Below the pieces are notes generated by a model. The model ran no database searches. It was not told where the DNA came from and worked only from the letters and a program-made list of their open reading frames with translations. Of a stretch of DNA of 64,000 bases, positions 1 to 9,072 are shown in pieces; positions within the stretch are counted from its first letter, which is position 1, and each line of letters begins with the position of its first letter. The translations under genes were made by a program, and so were the position numbers. This DNA comes from Croceicoccus naphthovorans (GTDB taxonomy: Bacteria > Pseudomonadota > Alphaproteobacteria > Sphingomonadales > Sphingomonadaceae), in contig NZ_CP011770.1 in the NCBI RefSeq assembly GCF_001028705.1, positions 313,501-377,500 of the forward strand, written 5' to 3'.

Positions 1-1
1 G

Positions 2-430
2 CTGACCAACGCCGCGCGCGCCGCTTTGACCGACGCGGGCGAGCAGTGGACCGACTTGCGCGCCGACGTGTTCAACGCGCTGGCGGTCGAAGAAAACCCG
101 CTCTCCGCCTATGACATTGCCGATACGCTGTCGGCGGCGCGGGGCAAGCGGATCGCGCCCAACAGCGTCTATCGCATTCTCGACCTGTTCGTGCGCAACA
201 ACCTTGCCAACCGGATAGAGAGCGCGAACGCCTATCTCGTCAACCGGCACCCCGGTTGCCGCCACGACTGCATTTTTCTGATTTGCGACCAGTGCGGGCG
301 CGCCCTGCACCTCGATGACGACAAGCTGACATCGGGCCTGCGCAACGCGGCCAGCGATGCGGGTTATGAGGGCATCTCGACCATCGTGGAACTGCGCGGC
401 ACCTGTGCCGATTGCCGCGCCGCTGCCTAA
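2..430 (+). CDS. zur: Fur-family regulator, Zur type (5' end outside window)
   Basis: Metal-responsive repressor of the Fur family, probably the zinc regulator Zur. The reading frame is open to the window edge and codes for protein-like sequence before the first possible internal start (TTG at 26), so the true start lies upstream. Visible are an N-terminal winged helix (roughly the first 75 residues) and a C-terminal dimerisation domain with a His/Cys-rich metal segment (NRHPGCRHDC), then CDQC and CADC pairs that would hold the structural zinc. It meets the next gene tail to tail with a 4-base overlap. Zur rather than Fur or PerR is inferred from overall similarity; no target genes are visible nearby. 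Confidence 0.85.
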   Translation: MTNAARAALTDAGEQWTDLRADVFNALAVEENPLSAYDIADTLSAARGKRIAPNSVYRILDLFVRNNLANRIESANAYLVNRHPGCRHDCIFLICDQCGRALHLDDDKLTSGLRNAASDAGYEGISTIVELRGTCADCRAAA

Positions 431-2220
431 CGCTTTACGCGCAAGACGATCACTTCGCCGTTTTCGCCGGGCACCTGCTCCAGCCAATCGGGCAGTTTGC
501 CTGCCTGCAAGTGCGCGGCAAACCCATTGGGCGCGAGCGTGGAATAGGCGTTGCTTTCGTTGATACCGACGCAAAACACCACGTAATCGATCCCGCGCCG
601 CGACACGACTTCGTGTGCGGTGCTGTCGGGGCCGGTGAAAGCGCGCATCGTATCGGCAATCGCGGTATTGGCGCGATGATGCGCGGTGGCCAGCACGCTG
701 TGATCGCTATCGACCAGAATGCGCGGGCCAAGGTCCAGCGGCGCCATGATGCGGGCGGGCTGCATGCCCAGTGCGGGCAGCGCGGCGCGAATTTCGCAGC
801 GTGCGGCAGCGGGTGCGGCGATCGACGATGCCGCTTGCGACGGCACGGCCAGCATCAGGACCGACAGCGGCACGGCGGGGGCCAGCGCCATAACGATGCC
901 TGCGGTGGCGGCGACCTGCCGCCCCGGCTGAGCCCGTAGCGTGCGGATCGACCGCAGCCAGCTTTTCAATTGCCAACCCAGCGGCACGGCTGAGAGCGCC
1001 GCCGCATAGACCATCGTCCGGCTGACCAGACAGCCCGTCACCAGCGCCATCGCCACCAGAAACGCATATTCGCGATGCCAGTTGCGCAGCCAGTCGCTGC
1101 TGTTCCGGGCCAGATGGAACAACGCGATCAAAGCGATGATCGGCGGGATAATCCGCAGCAGGATGAATTCCAGCGAGTTGTCCCAGATCGGCTGACCCTC
1201 CGTCACATTGGCCAGCCACATGTCGCGCGTAACCGGATCGAGGCCCGCGAACGTGCCGCCGGTGCATCGCGGAGCCAGCGCGAATTCAACAGCGACAGCG
1301 GCAAGACCCAGCGTGCCGAGTGCAAGCAGGGTGAAGCTGATCGGGCGGTGCGAACCGTGACCAAGGCCCGTGGCCCCGATGGCCAGCACGCCCATCGCCG
1401 CCAGCGGGGCCGGGGCCATCGCATCGCAGACCGACGCGCCATAGGGTATCCCGCGCGTGGCGAGATAGATGCCCAGCGAGACCACGAACGTCGATTGCAG
1501 CATCGAGACGAGCCACACCCGGTCATGCCAGCATCGGATCCAGCGCCAGAGGCCCACCGCCATGATCGCCGCGACGAGCGGGATCGCCTCCAGCGAAATC
1601 GAGAGCCACGCCGCCATCGCGACGCCCGCGATCCACCCGCCCTGCCGCGCATTGCGCGCCATCAGGGCGTTGACCGCGACCAGCGCGCAGATGATCTGCC
1701 ACCCGTGATGATCGATCCGCATCGGACGCAGTTGATTCAGCAGAGAGGCCGACATCGCGGCGACCAGACAGGCGAGGCCGGTCACTTCCTCATCAAACAG
1801 TTTCCACGCCATCCGGCCGATCAGCAGGAACATCAGGTAAAGCGTAGCCAGCGGCACGATGATCGCCGCGGCCAGTTCCGCCCCCGCCGCACCCAGCAGT
1901 AGGGTCAGCGGCACGATAACCATCAGCAGCGGAATATCGACCAGCCGCGTCCAGTGCATCGGCGTGCCCTCTGGCGGGGCGACGCGGTATTGCGTCACGT
2001 CGAACCAGCTTTGCCCGGCGAGGAAATCGCGCACCTGAAGCAGGCGCAGGATATCGTCGCCGTCGGGAAAGCTGACGCTGGCGATATTGCGGAATTGCGA
2101 TGCGGTAAGGAGGACCGCGACGACCAGCCACACGATGCTGACACGAATGAGCATCGTGGCATCGAAACTGTGGCGGCGGCGGTCCCCGATCATGGCATCC
2201 TCTGGCGCGGCGTCAGCCAT
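427..2220 (-). CDS. Polytopic membrane protein, GT-C glycosyltransferase-like
   Basis: A 597-residue integral membrane protein with about a dozen hydrophobic segments. After the first membrane segment comes a loop carrying DGDD (53-56) and MHWTRLVD (88-95), followed later by DHHGW (170-174). Acidic and aromatic residues in the first external loop are typical of GT-C enzymes, which move sugars from polyprenyl-phosphate donors. It is the third gene of a minus-strand operon: its ATG lies inside the end of the GtrA gene (8-base overlap), so translation is probably coupled. GtrA partners usually feed such enzymes, which supports a role in decorating a cell-surface glycan. Donor and acceptor are unknown. 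Confidence 0.6.
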   Translation of the reverse strand: MADAAPEDAMIGDRRRHSFDATMLIRVSIVWLVVAVLLTASQFRNIASVSFPDGDDILRLLQVRDFLAGQSWFDVTQYRVAPPEGTPMHWTRLVDIPLLMVIVPLTLLLGAAGAELAAAIIVPLATLYLMFLLIGRMAWKLFDEEVTGLACLVAAMSASLLNQLRPMRIDHHGWQIICALVAVNALMARNARQGGWIAGVAMAAWLSISLEAIPLVAAIMAVGLWRWIRCWHDRVWLVSMLQSTFVVSLGIYLATRGIPYGASVCDAMAPAPLAAMGVLAIGATGLGHGSHRPISFTLLALGTLGLAAVAVEFALAPRCTGGTFAGLDPVTRDMWLANVTEGQPIWDNSLEFILLRIIPPIIALIALFHLARNSSDWLRNWHREYAFLVAMALVTGCLVSRTMVYAAALSAVPLGWQLKSWLRSIRTLRAQPGRQVAATAGIVMALAPAVPLSVLMLAVPSQAASSIAAPAAARCEIRAALPALGMQPARIMAPLDLGPRILVDSDHSVLATAHHRANTAIADTMRAFTGPDSTAHEVVSRRGIDYVVFCVGINESNAYSTLAPNGFAAHLQAGKLPDWLEQVPGENGEVIVLRVKR

Positions 2221-2647
2221 TGCCCGTCGCTAGATCGGATTTTTCTCCGAACACGAAACAGGCGCGCAGCGCGTATGTCACTACGAAGCTGGCCCCGATC
2301 GCGACCAGCTTGGCCAATCGCGGATCGATACCGAAGGCGGTGCCCGCCGATACGATAGCCCAGGTAAGGGCCAGTCCGACGAGAGCCGAGGCGACGAACA
2401 GGCCCTGTTGTTGCGTCCGCCCCGCACCTGCCGCGGCAACGCGCCCGGTAAAGACGAACCGGCTGGACGCGAACCAGTGCGCGGCGATTCCCACCGCATA
2501 ACCCGCAGCCGCAGCCGCCGGGGCGGCAAGACCAGCGGCCATCAATGCGAAGAAGCAGGCAAGGTCGATGCCCAGCGCCGCGACGCTGGCAAAGCCATAG
2601 GCGACGAACCGCCGCATGGCCGGGGCCCGAAGCAGCTGTGCGATCAC
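2213..2647 (-). CDS. GtrA-family membrane protein
   Basis: A 144-residue protein with four hydrophobic segments, matching the GtrA family of small proteins thought to flip or handle undecaprenyl-linked sugars. The family start pattern (RRFVAYGFASV) and the late basic-aromatic motif (ALRACFVFGEK) are present. I placed the start at GTG 2647 because it overlaps the TGA of the upstream flavoprotein in a GTGA junction, which points to coupled translation; an ATG 30 bases further in (2617) is the alternative. It sits between a flavoprotein and a GT-C-like protein, so the three probably act on one surface-glycan pathway. Confidence 0.85.
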   Translation of the reverse strand: MIAQLLRAPAMRRFVAYGFASVAALGIDLACFFALMAAGLAAPAAAAAGYAVGIAAHWFASSRFVFTGRVAAAGAGRTQQQGLFVASALVGLALTWAIVSAGTAFGIDPRLAKLVAIGASFVVTYALRACFVFGEKSDLATGNG

Positions 2648-4257
2648 GCCGCGTCCCGATCCGTATTGGCGGCGCTCTGGGAAACCGGCATCGGCACTCC
2701 GCGCATGGACGACAGCGCGGCGGCGCGATCGTCGGCGGTGTGTTCCACCACGCGGGGCAGATCGACTTCGCCTTCGTTGCCGGCCTCGTGATACTCTGCG
2801 TCTTCGTTGACGCACCACGTGTCGTAGATGCGCTCTCCGGCCAGGATGTTCTCGACCGTCAGCATCGCGGTCATCATCGCGTGGTCCTGGTTGTTATAAC
2901 GGTGCATGCCGTTCCGTCCCACAAGGTGGAGCGTGGGATGCTTCGCCTCCAGCTCCTCGCGCATGGCGGAGACGCGATCGGCATAGCCTTCGTCATAGAC
3001 CGGATAGGCCTTTTCCTGCCGCACAACGCTGCCGCCGATGACGTCGGACGGATCGCAGAGGCCAAGGATCGCCATTTCCTTTTTCGCCAATTCGATCAGA
3101 TCGGCATCGGCGGAGGCCCAGAGGCCGTCGCCTTCGAAGCAGAAGTATTCGAGGCCGACGCAGGCGACGTCCTGATCCGGCACCATCTCGGGCGACCATG
3201 ACCGGAAGTTCTGAATACGACCGACCTGCACCTTGCTGTCGTGGATATAGATCCAGTTGTCGGGGAACAGATCCTTTGACTTTACCTTCAGCGCGACGGT
3301 CAGGAAGTCGCGGTATTTGAGTGCGCCCGCGTCCAGAACCGTGCCCGGAACCGGCGCAAGCCGCGCGGCAAGTTCGCGCATCGGGGCGCTGGAAATCGCG
3401 TCGCGTGCGCGGATCACCGTTTCGCCGCCACCGACGCAAGTGGCGTGGAGACGCCAGCCGCCCTTGGTATCGGCGGCAAGGCGGCGCAGCGAATGGCCCA
3501 TCAGCACCTGTCCGCCAGCGGCGACGATCTTGTCCCGCGCAGCTTCCCACATCATGCCGGGACCAAGTCGCGGATAGCGGAATTCTTCGAGCAGGGTCTT
3601 GGCCTGCATGCCGTTGTTGGGTTTCTTGTTGAGGCCGAGCGAACGCTTCACCCCGTCCCACACCGCGCCCCAGAGCGAGAGGCCCTTGATGCGCTGAGCC
3701 GCCCAGTCGCTGCTCATCTCGTCGCAGGGCATGCCCCACACCTTCTCGGTATAGGTCTTGAAGAAGATCGAATAGAGCTTGTGGCCGAACTGGTTGACGG
3801 TCCAGTCCTCAAAGCTCTTCACGTTGCGGTTCGGAAATACCTGCGCCTTGGCAAAACTCGCCATGCACAGGGTAGACCGCCACAGACCCAGATTGCGCAG
3901 CGCCTCAAACGCGCGCAGCGGATAGCTGTAGAACTTGCCTTCGTAATAGATGCGGCTCATCCGCGGGCGCGAAATGAAGTCATCTGGCAGGATTTCGTTC
4001 CACAAGTCCACGACCGGCTTCGACTTCGAGAAGAAGCGGTGTCCACCGATGTCGAAGCGATAGCCGTCGACCTCTACCGTGCGGCTGATGCCGCCGACAT
4101 AGCGTTCGTCTTTCTCGATAATCGCGACCGTTTTGCCCGCCTTGGTCAGCAGGTATCCGGCGGTCAGACCCGCTGGCCCCGCGCCGATGATGACGACGTC
4201 GACGCTGAGTTCGCCCGGCTTGGCCGCAGGTCCGGTGGTGATGGTGCCTTCGTGCAC
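2644..4257 (-). CDS. NAD(P)/FAD-dependent oxidoreductase, amine oxidase/UDP-galactopyranose mutase-like
   Basis: A 537-residue flavoprotein. The dinucleotide-binding motif GAGPAG is at 25-30, followed by an acidic strand end and the GG doublet (YVGGISR, 53-59) and the GGHRFFSK motif (71-78), seen in the protoporphyrinogen oxidase/UDP-galactopyranose mutase type of FAD proteins. The start is GTG 4257, supported by AAGGGGG seven bases upstream. It is first in an operon with GtrA and a GT-C-like protein. That context suggests a redox or isomerase step on a nucleotide sugar or lipid-linked sugar rather than haem synthesis, but the substrate cannot be read from sequence. Confidence 0.75.
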   Translation of the reverse strand: MHEGTITTGPAAKPGELSVDVVIIGAGPAGLTAGYLLTKAGKTVAIIEKDERYVGGISRTVEVDGYRFDIGGHRFFSKSKPVVDLWNEILPDDFISRPRMSRIYYEGKFYSYPLRAFEALRNLGLWRSTLCMASFAKAQVFPNRNVKSFEDWTVNQFGHKLYSIFFKTYTEKVWGMPCDEMSSDWAAQRIKGLSLWGAVWDGVKRSLGLNKKPNNGMQAKTLLEEFRYPRLGPGMMWEAARDKIVAAGGQVLMGHSLRRLAADTKGGWRLHATCVGGGETVIRARDAISSAPMRELAARLAPVPGTVLDAGALKYRDFLTVALKVKSKDLFPDNWIYIHDSKVQVGRIQNFRSWSPEMVPDQDVACVGLEYFCFEGDGLWASADADLIELAKKEMAILGLCDPSDVIGGSVVRQEKAYPVYDEGYADRVSAMREELEAKHPTLHLVGRNGMHRYNNQDHAMMTAMLTVENILAGERIYDTWCVNEDAEYHEAGNEGEVDLPRVVEHTADDRAAALSSMRGVPMPVSQSAANTDRDAA

Positions 4258-4402
4258 GCTTGGCCCCCTTGTGGAAAATGCCCCGGCCGGTTTGTCCGAC
4301 CCAAGGCAATTCCTGACCGAAAATGGCTAAGAGGACGTTAACGCGGGCCTTTGTCGGCCATATTCCAATGCGCTGGCGGCCAAGCCTTGGAAATCCGCGC
4401 GC

Positions 4403-5074
4403 TCAGGCGGCAATTCCCGCCGACGGGGCACTACCGCCAACCCCTTCGCGCCAGACGCGCGACAGGTTCTGAAGATTGACCGCGACTTCGGCAATGTCCT
4501 CGAATCGGAAAGTCTCGACAAAGGCCAGCCCGTAACCGGGGTGCCGCCGCCAGCGGACCTTGGCATAGACCTCGCCCAGTGCGGGCACGTCGATGCGGAC
4601 CTGCTGATCCATGGAGAACATGTGATCGCATTCGATCTGCGCGCCCTGATGCGACAAGTCGCGGATCAGCACCGGGATCATCCGGCCCAGTGACTTTACC
4701 GTTGCGGGCAGTTCGACGCCGATACGAATCGCGCGTTTGCGGAACGGGCCGTTCTCTCCGATCAGCGAGAGCAGGTCGTTATGTTCGACGAACGACAGGC
4801 CCGCGTGGCCGTCCTTAAGCCAGATCAGCGTAACCTCGAACCGGTCTCCGTCGCCGAATTCCAGCCAGAACGTCTTGCCGTCGTTTGGCGGGGTAACACC
4901 GAACAGCTTCACCCGCAGCGCATCGCCCGAAATATCGCGCAGCACACAGGGGTACTGCCCATCGGGAAAGACCAGCTTTGCTGTGCGGATCAGGGGGGTT
5001 CGTTCGATCCCTCGGCGGGTGGATGCGCCGAACATCGACGCGCTGTCGTACTGAGCAGGGGTTAGGTCGTTCAC
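4403..5074 (-). CDS. Tandem PilZ-domain protein
   Basis: A 223-residue cytoplasmic protein with two PilZ-like beta-barrel domains, the fold that commonly binds cyclic di-GMP. Domain 1 (about 15-100) has RGIER (21-25), the RxxxR element, but its second motif is degenerate (DISGDA, 47-52). Domain 2 (about 110-205) has the full DxSxxG motif (DLSHQG, 139-144), but only a KxxxR version of the first. The start is GTG 5074 with AAAGG upstream; a GTG at 5119 has no ribosome site. Single transcription unit, with intergenic spaces on both sides. Confidence 0.8.
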   Translation of the reverse strand: MNDLTPAQYDSASMFGASTRRGIERTPLIRTAKLVFPDGQYPCVLRDISGDALRVKLFGVTPPNDGKTFWLEFGDGDRFEVTLIWLKDGHAGLSFVEHNDLLSLIGENGPFRKRAIRIGVELPATVKSLGRMIPVLIRDLSHQGAQIECDHMFSMDQQVRIDVPALGEVYAKVRWRRHPGYGLAFVETFRFEDIAEVAVNLQNLSRVWREGVGGSAPSAGIAA

Positions 5075-5246
5075 GCTGCGCGCACCTTTCTGACGTCGTT
5101 TGTTGGCAAGGGGCCGCACAAACGCCTACCAGACCCCATCTACGCTTGAGATTGCAACCAATGTATTAACATCGCGTGGGGCGCATGCCCTTGAGACTGC
5201 GTATTTTTCCCTAGAAATTGGCGAATTGGTTAACACCGGATTTGCA

Positions 5247-5492
5247 ATGCCTGTCAGGGCGTTTTTCCGGCAGTTGCGATCGCGAGTTGGCACAGCAAAG
5301 GGAACTGGCTGGGCACCAGGCCCGTTGGTCGCGGGTATGCCGATAGTCTTTGCCATCGTTGCCATCCTGTTGGGTGCCTGGGTCGCCTTTCGCGACAGCG
5401 GCGGACGCCATCGCAAGCCGGTGTGGCAACGCGCTTCGGGCATGGCGGTGATGCTGGGAGGCTTGGTCGGATTCGTTTTCGAATTGATCTGA
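5247..5492 (+). CDS. Small predicted membrane protein
   Basis: An 81-residue ORF of unrecognised family. It has a basic N-terminus (PVRAFFRQLRSR), a hydrophobic segment at about 30-48, a basic linker (GGRHRKPVWQR) and a second hydrophobic segment at the C-terminus, giving a two-pass membrane hairpin. The frame is open further upstream (to 5100), but that part does not look protein-like, so I chose the ATG just before the basic start. There is no strong ribosome binding site. The next small gene starts about 140 bases downstream on the same strand. Confidence 0.45.
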   Translation: MPVRAFFRQLRSRVGTAKGTGWAPGPLVAGMPIVFAIVAILLGAWVAFRDSGGRHRKPVWQRASGMAVMLGGLVGFVFELI

Positions 5493-5633
5493 TTAACGCG
5501 AAATACGGTCGCCCTGTATCAATTGAGGCAGCGTACGGCTTGTCTACATGATAAACATTGCGCTCCGTTCAAGACATCGAGTCGGGCCGATCCGGCTCTG
5601 CGTGGCCTTGCTCTGATCGGGGGTTCGCAACCT

Positions 5634-5840
5634 ATGCATACCTATCAGCTGAGACTTTCCGACGACGACCGTGGCATTGCACGAACGATAGAGTTCGAGG
5701 CGGCAGACACCGCGGGCGCGCTCAATATCCTTGGCAATGTGGAACCGGGTCGCCGGGCAGAGCTTTGGGAGGCGGAAAATTACATCTGTTCGCTCAGCCG
5801 CGATGGCGACAGCGGCGGCCTTTGGAACATCAACACCTGA
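5634..5840 (+). CDS. Small conserved-type hypothetical protein
   Basis: A 68-residue soluble protein of unknown function, beginning MHTYQLRLSDDD. It is acidic, with regular alternation (RTIEFEAADTAGALNIL) suggesting a small alpha/beta fold, and no signal peptide or membrane segment. The open frame extends upstream to 5523, but only the part from ATG 5634 reads as protein. It ends 14 bases before the 3' end of the convergent tRNA-Leu gene. Confidence 0.6.
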   Translation: MHTYQLRLSDDDRGIARTIEFEAADTAGALNILGNVEPGRRAELWEAENYICSLSRDGDSGGLWNINT

Positions 5841-5854
5841 AATTATCGGCGCAA

Positions 5855-5939
5855 TGGTGCGGGCGGCGGGACTCGAACCCGCACGAGCAAAGCTCAGGGG
5901 ATTTTAAGTCCCCGGCGTCTACCATTCCGCCACGCCCGC
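5855..5939 (-). tRNA. tRNA-Leu(UAA)
   Basis: Read on the minus strand, the sequence folds as a class II tRNA. The 7-bp acceptor stem is GCGGGCG with CGCCCGC, the discriminator is A (expected for Leu), and CCA is encoded. The D arm contains GGTAGACGC, the anticodon stem is GGGGA/TCCCC around loop CTTAAAA (anticodon TAA), there is a long variable arm, and the T arm is GCGGG TTCGAGT CCCGC. It lies alone between a small ORF and ihfB. Confidence 0.97.
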
Positions 5940-6022
5940 ACAGGCCGCAGCCCTTACGGTGCGGGGCGATCACTTGGCAATGTGCAATCGAATGGTTTGG
6001 CGAGTAGACCGCCAAAACGCGA

Positions 6023-6304
6023 TCAGTCGGCGTTCAGCCGGTCACGCATGTCCTTGCCGGCCTTGAAATAGGGGACCTTCTTGCCCGGTACCTCTACCGT
6101 CTCGCCAGTGCGCGGGTTGCGGCCTGTGCGCGCGGAGCGTTCGCGGGTCGAAAAGGCGCCGAATCCGCGCAGTTCAACGCGGCCACCGCTGGCCAGTCGT
6201 TCGGTAATGGCTTCGAAGAAACAGGAAACCACGGCCTCGACCTCTTCGGGACGAAGCTCCGGGTTTTCTTCCGCCAATGCCTGAATCAATTCAGATCTAA
6301 TCAT
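6023..6304 (-). CDS. ihfB: Integration host factor subunit beta
   Basis: A 93-residue HU/IHF-family DNA-bending protein. It starts MIRSELIQ, which fits the IHF-beta subunit, and carries the arm motif ([13 protein letters not shown]) whose proline intercalates into DNA to produce the sharp bend, and the family signature around [17 protein letters not shown] 6304 is chosen because the domain begins exactly there and a GGGG-rich site precedes it; the upstream extension is not protein-like. IHF works as a heterodimer with IhfA, which is not in this window. Confidence 0.93.
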   Translation of the reverse strand: MIRSELIQALAEENPELRPEEVEAVVSCFFEAITERLASGGRVELRGFGAFSTRERSARTGRNPRTGETVEVPGKKVPYFKAGKDMRDRLNAD

Positions 6305-6500
6305 TTCTACCCCGCCTGCCGTAGAGCGCGCGACCCAATGCGACAGTGGCCGCCGATCCCGACGGTCAAAGCCTCTATGACCCCGATGCACCACCCCCGA
6401 TGGGCGCATAGGGTTCTCTAACACTGCCATCGGTGCACGCGGGGTGCAATAACTATTAAAAATGATACGCTTTTGGGACGAAGTTGCCGCCTTGGCGCCG

Positions 6501-6860
6501 TCAGTCGGCGCGGGCCATCAACTCGTCCATATCCAGGCCCAACAGGCGAATACGTTCTGCAATGGTCGGCCACTCTTCGGTCAGGAACTGATCCCGCTCC
6601 GACGCGAGCAAGCGCGAGCGTGCGCCTTCGACCACGGCGATGCCGATCCCCCGACGCACTTCCAGCAAGCCGTCGTCCTGAAACTGCTGATACGCCTTGG
6701 CCACCGTCAACGGGTTGGCACCCTGTTCAGCGGAATAGGCGCGGACCGAGGGGAGCAGCGCACCCTCCTTGTACCGACCGGCGATGATCGCAGCGGCGAT
6801 TTCGTCGCGAAGGCGCAGATATACGGGGCGGGTCGCCTGATGTCCGGTGGGGCGGGGCAT
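6501..6860 (-). CDS. GntR-family regulator, short YtrA-like type
   Basis: A 119-residue transcription regulator. An N-terminal winged helix (about 12-78: [50 protein letters not shown]) is followed by only about 40 residues of helical dimerisation region. That is the YtrA subfamily layout, which lacks a large ligand-binding domain. Such regulators usually control adjacent ABC or membrane-stress operons, but here the neighbour is a divergent peptide transporter starting 150 bases away. The short palindrome ATACAGCGTAT just upstream of the start is a possible operator. Confidence 0.85.
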   Translation of the reverse strand: MPRPTGHQATRPVYLRLRDEIAAAIIAGRYKEGALLPSVRAYSAEQGANPLTVAKAYQQFQDDGLLEVRRGIGIAVVEGARSRLLASERDQFLTEEWPTIAERIRLLGLDMDELMARAD

Positions 6861-7009
6861 AGGTGGTCTAGTGCCATAATACAGCGTATCGGGTCAAGTA
6901 TGACAGGTGCTTCGCAAACCGGTCACAACTGCAACAATGCGCTTCACATGCGCGTAATAGCGGGTAAGCCTTTGCGCCGAAACGAACCGCAGCCGGGGAC
7001 AATGCGCGC

Positions 7010-8650
7010 ATGAAGGATATGGCCAGCTGGAACGAGGGTGACTGGATCGCGGCACTGGCAGCGATCGCGCTGTTCGCGGTTCTGGCCATCGGCGGGGTGC
7101 TCGCCGCGCGCAAGAGCGAGGAAGTTATCGGCCACCCGCGCGGGCTTTTCGTGCTGTTCTATGCCGAGATGTGGGAGCGGTTCAGCTTCTACGGCATGCG
7201 CGCGCTACTGATCCTTTATCTCACGAAATTCTGGCTGTTTTCCGATGGCAGGGCCAGCCTGATCTATGGCGCTTACGGCAGCCTCGTCTACATCACTCCG
7301 GTGCTGGGCGGCTATCTGGCGGATCGCTGGCTGGGTCAGCGCAAGGCGGTTTTGTTCGGCGGCGTGGTGCTGGCGCTGGGCCACCTCGCCATGGCGTACG
7401 AGGGTGCGCAGGGCGTGACCGATCCGGCGGTGAAGCAGGCCGATTTCGCGATCAACGCGTTCTGGCTGGCACTGGCGCTGATCATCGTGGGTTCGGGCTT
7501 TCTGAAGGCCAATATCTCGGTGATCGTCGGTCAGCTCTACAAGATGACCGATACACGGCGCGATGCCGCCTACACCATCTTCTACATGGGCGTGAACGTC
7601 GGCGCGGCGCTGGGCACGATCCTCGTCGGCTATCTGGGCGAGACGATCGGCTGGTCGTGGGGCTTCGGCCTTGCCGGCATCGGCATGGTGCTGGGTCTGA
7701 TCATCTTCGTGATCGGCAAACCCGCGCTGAAAGGCCAAGGTGAGCCGCCAGCGCCCTTGGCCAAGCGGTCGGAGACGACGCTCTATATCGTCGGTGCGGC
7801 ATCGGTCGTCGTGATCTGGTTCCTGATCCAGTACCAGTCGGTGATCCAGACCCTGTTGATCGTTTGCGGCGTGGCGATGCTGGCCTATACGCTTTACGAG
7901 GCTTTCAAGCTGCCCAAACAGGCGAGAGAGCGAATCTTCGCGATCCTGTTCCTGATCGCGCTGAACCCGGTATTCTGGGGCCTGTTTGAACAGGCGGGCG
8001 GATCGCTGAACCTTTATACCGACAAGTTCGTCGACAAGGGCGGGGTGCCGACGTCGCTGTTCCAGTCGATCAACCCGATCTACATCGTGATCTTCGCGCC
8101 ATTGTTCGCGATGTTGTGGCAATGGCTTGGCAGGCGCGGGCTGGAGCCATCGGCCCCCGCCAAGTTCGCGCTGGCGCTGTTTCAGGTGGGATTGGGCTTT
8201 CTCGTCTTCGTCTGGGGCGCGGGCACAGGCGATCCGGCGGTGATGACCGGCGTGGTCTTCGTGTTCCTGATCTACCTGCTGCACACCACCGGCGAGCTGT
8301 GTCTGTCGCCAGTGGGCCTTTCGGCGATGACCCGTCTGGCCCCGCTGCATCTGGGCAGCTTCATCATGGGCGCGTGGTTCTACATGACCGCGGTAGGCAG
8401 CTTCGTCGCGGGCAAGATCGGCGAGGCCACCGGCGGCGAGAGCGGCGAGATGAGCAAGGAGCTGACGCTGTCGATCTATACCGAGATCGGCTGGTGGACG
8501 ATCGGCATCGCGGCGGTCGTGCTGTTGCTCAGCCCGATCGTGAAGCGGTGGATGCACCTCGATACGCTGGGCCGGTCAGAGCATGATCTTGCGGGCGAAG
8601 CCGAACTGGGCGAGCCGCAAGCGGCGGGCGTGCATCCGGGGCGGGAGTGA
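7010..8650 (+). CDS. Proton-dependent oligopeptide transporter (POT/PTR family MFS)
   Basis: A 546-residue inner-membrane symporter that imports di- and tripeptides with protons. The family ExxERF motif is present as EMWERFSFYGMRALL (near residues 49-63) in the first membrane helix, followed by about 14 hydrophobic segments, and the typical GxFEQxG element appears as GLFEQAGGSLN. The length is normal for the family. ATG 7010 or 7019 could be the start. It is transcribed away from the GntR gene, which is a candidate regulator by position only. Confidence 0.92.
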   Translation: MKDMASWNEGDWIAALAAIALFAVLAIGGVLAARKSEEVIGHPRGLFVLFYAEMWERFSFYGMRALLILYLTKFWLFSDGRASLIYGAYGSLVYITPVLGGYLADRWLGQRKAVLFGGVVLALGHLAMAYEGAQGVTDPAVKQADFAINAFWLALALIIVGSGFLKANISVIVGQLYKMTDTRRDAAYTIFYMGVNVGAALGTILVGYLGETIGWSWGFGLAGIGMVLGLIIFVIGKPALKGQGEPPAPLAKRSETTLYIVGAASVVVIWFLIQYQSVIQTLLIVCGVAMLAYTLYEAFKLPKQARERIFAILFLIALNPVFWGLFEQAGGSLNLYTDKFVDKGGVPTSLFQSINPIYIVIFAPLFAMLWQWLGRRGLEPSAPAKFALALFQVGLGFLVFVWGAGTGDPAVMTGVVFVFLIYLLHTTGELCLSPVGLSAMTRLAPLHLGSFIMGAWFYMTAVGSFVAGKIGEATGGESGEMSKELTLSIYTEIGWWTIGIAAVVLLLSPIVKRWMHLDTLGRSEHDLAGEAELGEPQAAGVHPGRE

Positions 8651-8664
8651 GGCGGGAATGCTGC

Positions 8665-9072
8665 CTAACGTATCCCCGTGCTCAGCCAGCGACCATAATT
8701 TCTGATAGTGACTGGCTGTTCTTTCGGCCACTCAGGGAGGTCGCTTTCGGAGAATCCATACTGACGCGCGAAATCGCGGGGCCAGTCTATGCTCCAGTCT
8801 TCATCGTCGATCGGCAGATCACGGAAAAGATCGTCATCGGGATGTGGCGTCAGACGTGGAGCGAGGTAGAATTTAGTCGTTTCCCAGAGGAACTCAGCGG
8901 CCTCCGGTGCACAATCGTTGTACATCAATGCGAGAAACTCAGATTGCTCAAGGTTCTTCCGACGAGCAAACGTAGTATTGATTTGACGACGTGTATTTCG
9001 CGCGGCGATTGCAAACAAAAGCCCGAGCCCACCAACCACGACCATGGTCGCGATCAGCGAATCTGGCGTCAT
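8665..9072 (-). CDS. Membrane-anchored hypothetical protein, possibly acyl-carrier-like (DUF1493-type)
   Basis: A 135-residue protein with one N-terminal membrane segment (about 7-24) and a soluble acidic domain. The stretch PRLTPHPDDDLFRDLPIDDEDW, then FARQYGFSESDL, resembles the acyl-carrier-like DUF1493 pattern (a helix, an acidic loop, a second helix), but no clear Ser for a phosphopantetheine arm is visible, so this is tentative. Its ATG overlaps the stop of dxs as TGATG, so it is probably translated by coupling with dxs. It converges with the transporter gene, 14 bases away. Confidence 0.6.
   Translation of the reverse strand: MTPDSLIATMVVVGGLGLLFAIAARNTRRQINTTFARRKNLEQSEFLALMYNDCAPEAAEFLWETTKFYLAPRLTPHPDDDLFRDLPIDDEDWSIDWPRDFARQYGFSESDLPEWPKEQPVTIRNYGRWLSTGIR

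Noticed and set aside
5855..5939. tRNA-Leu as an integration site for a genomic island
   Set aside because: No integrase gene, no direct repeat of the tRNA 3' end, and the neighbours (ihfB, small ORFs) look like core genome.
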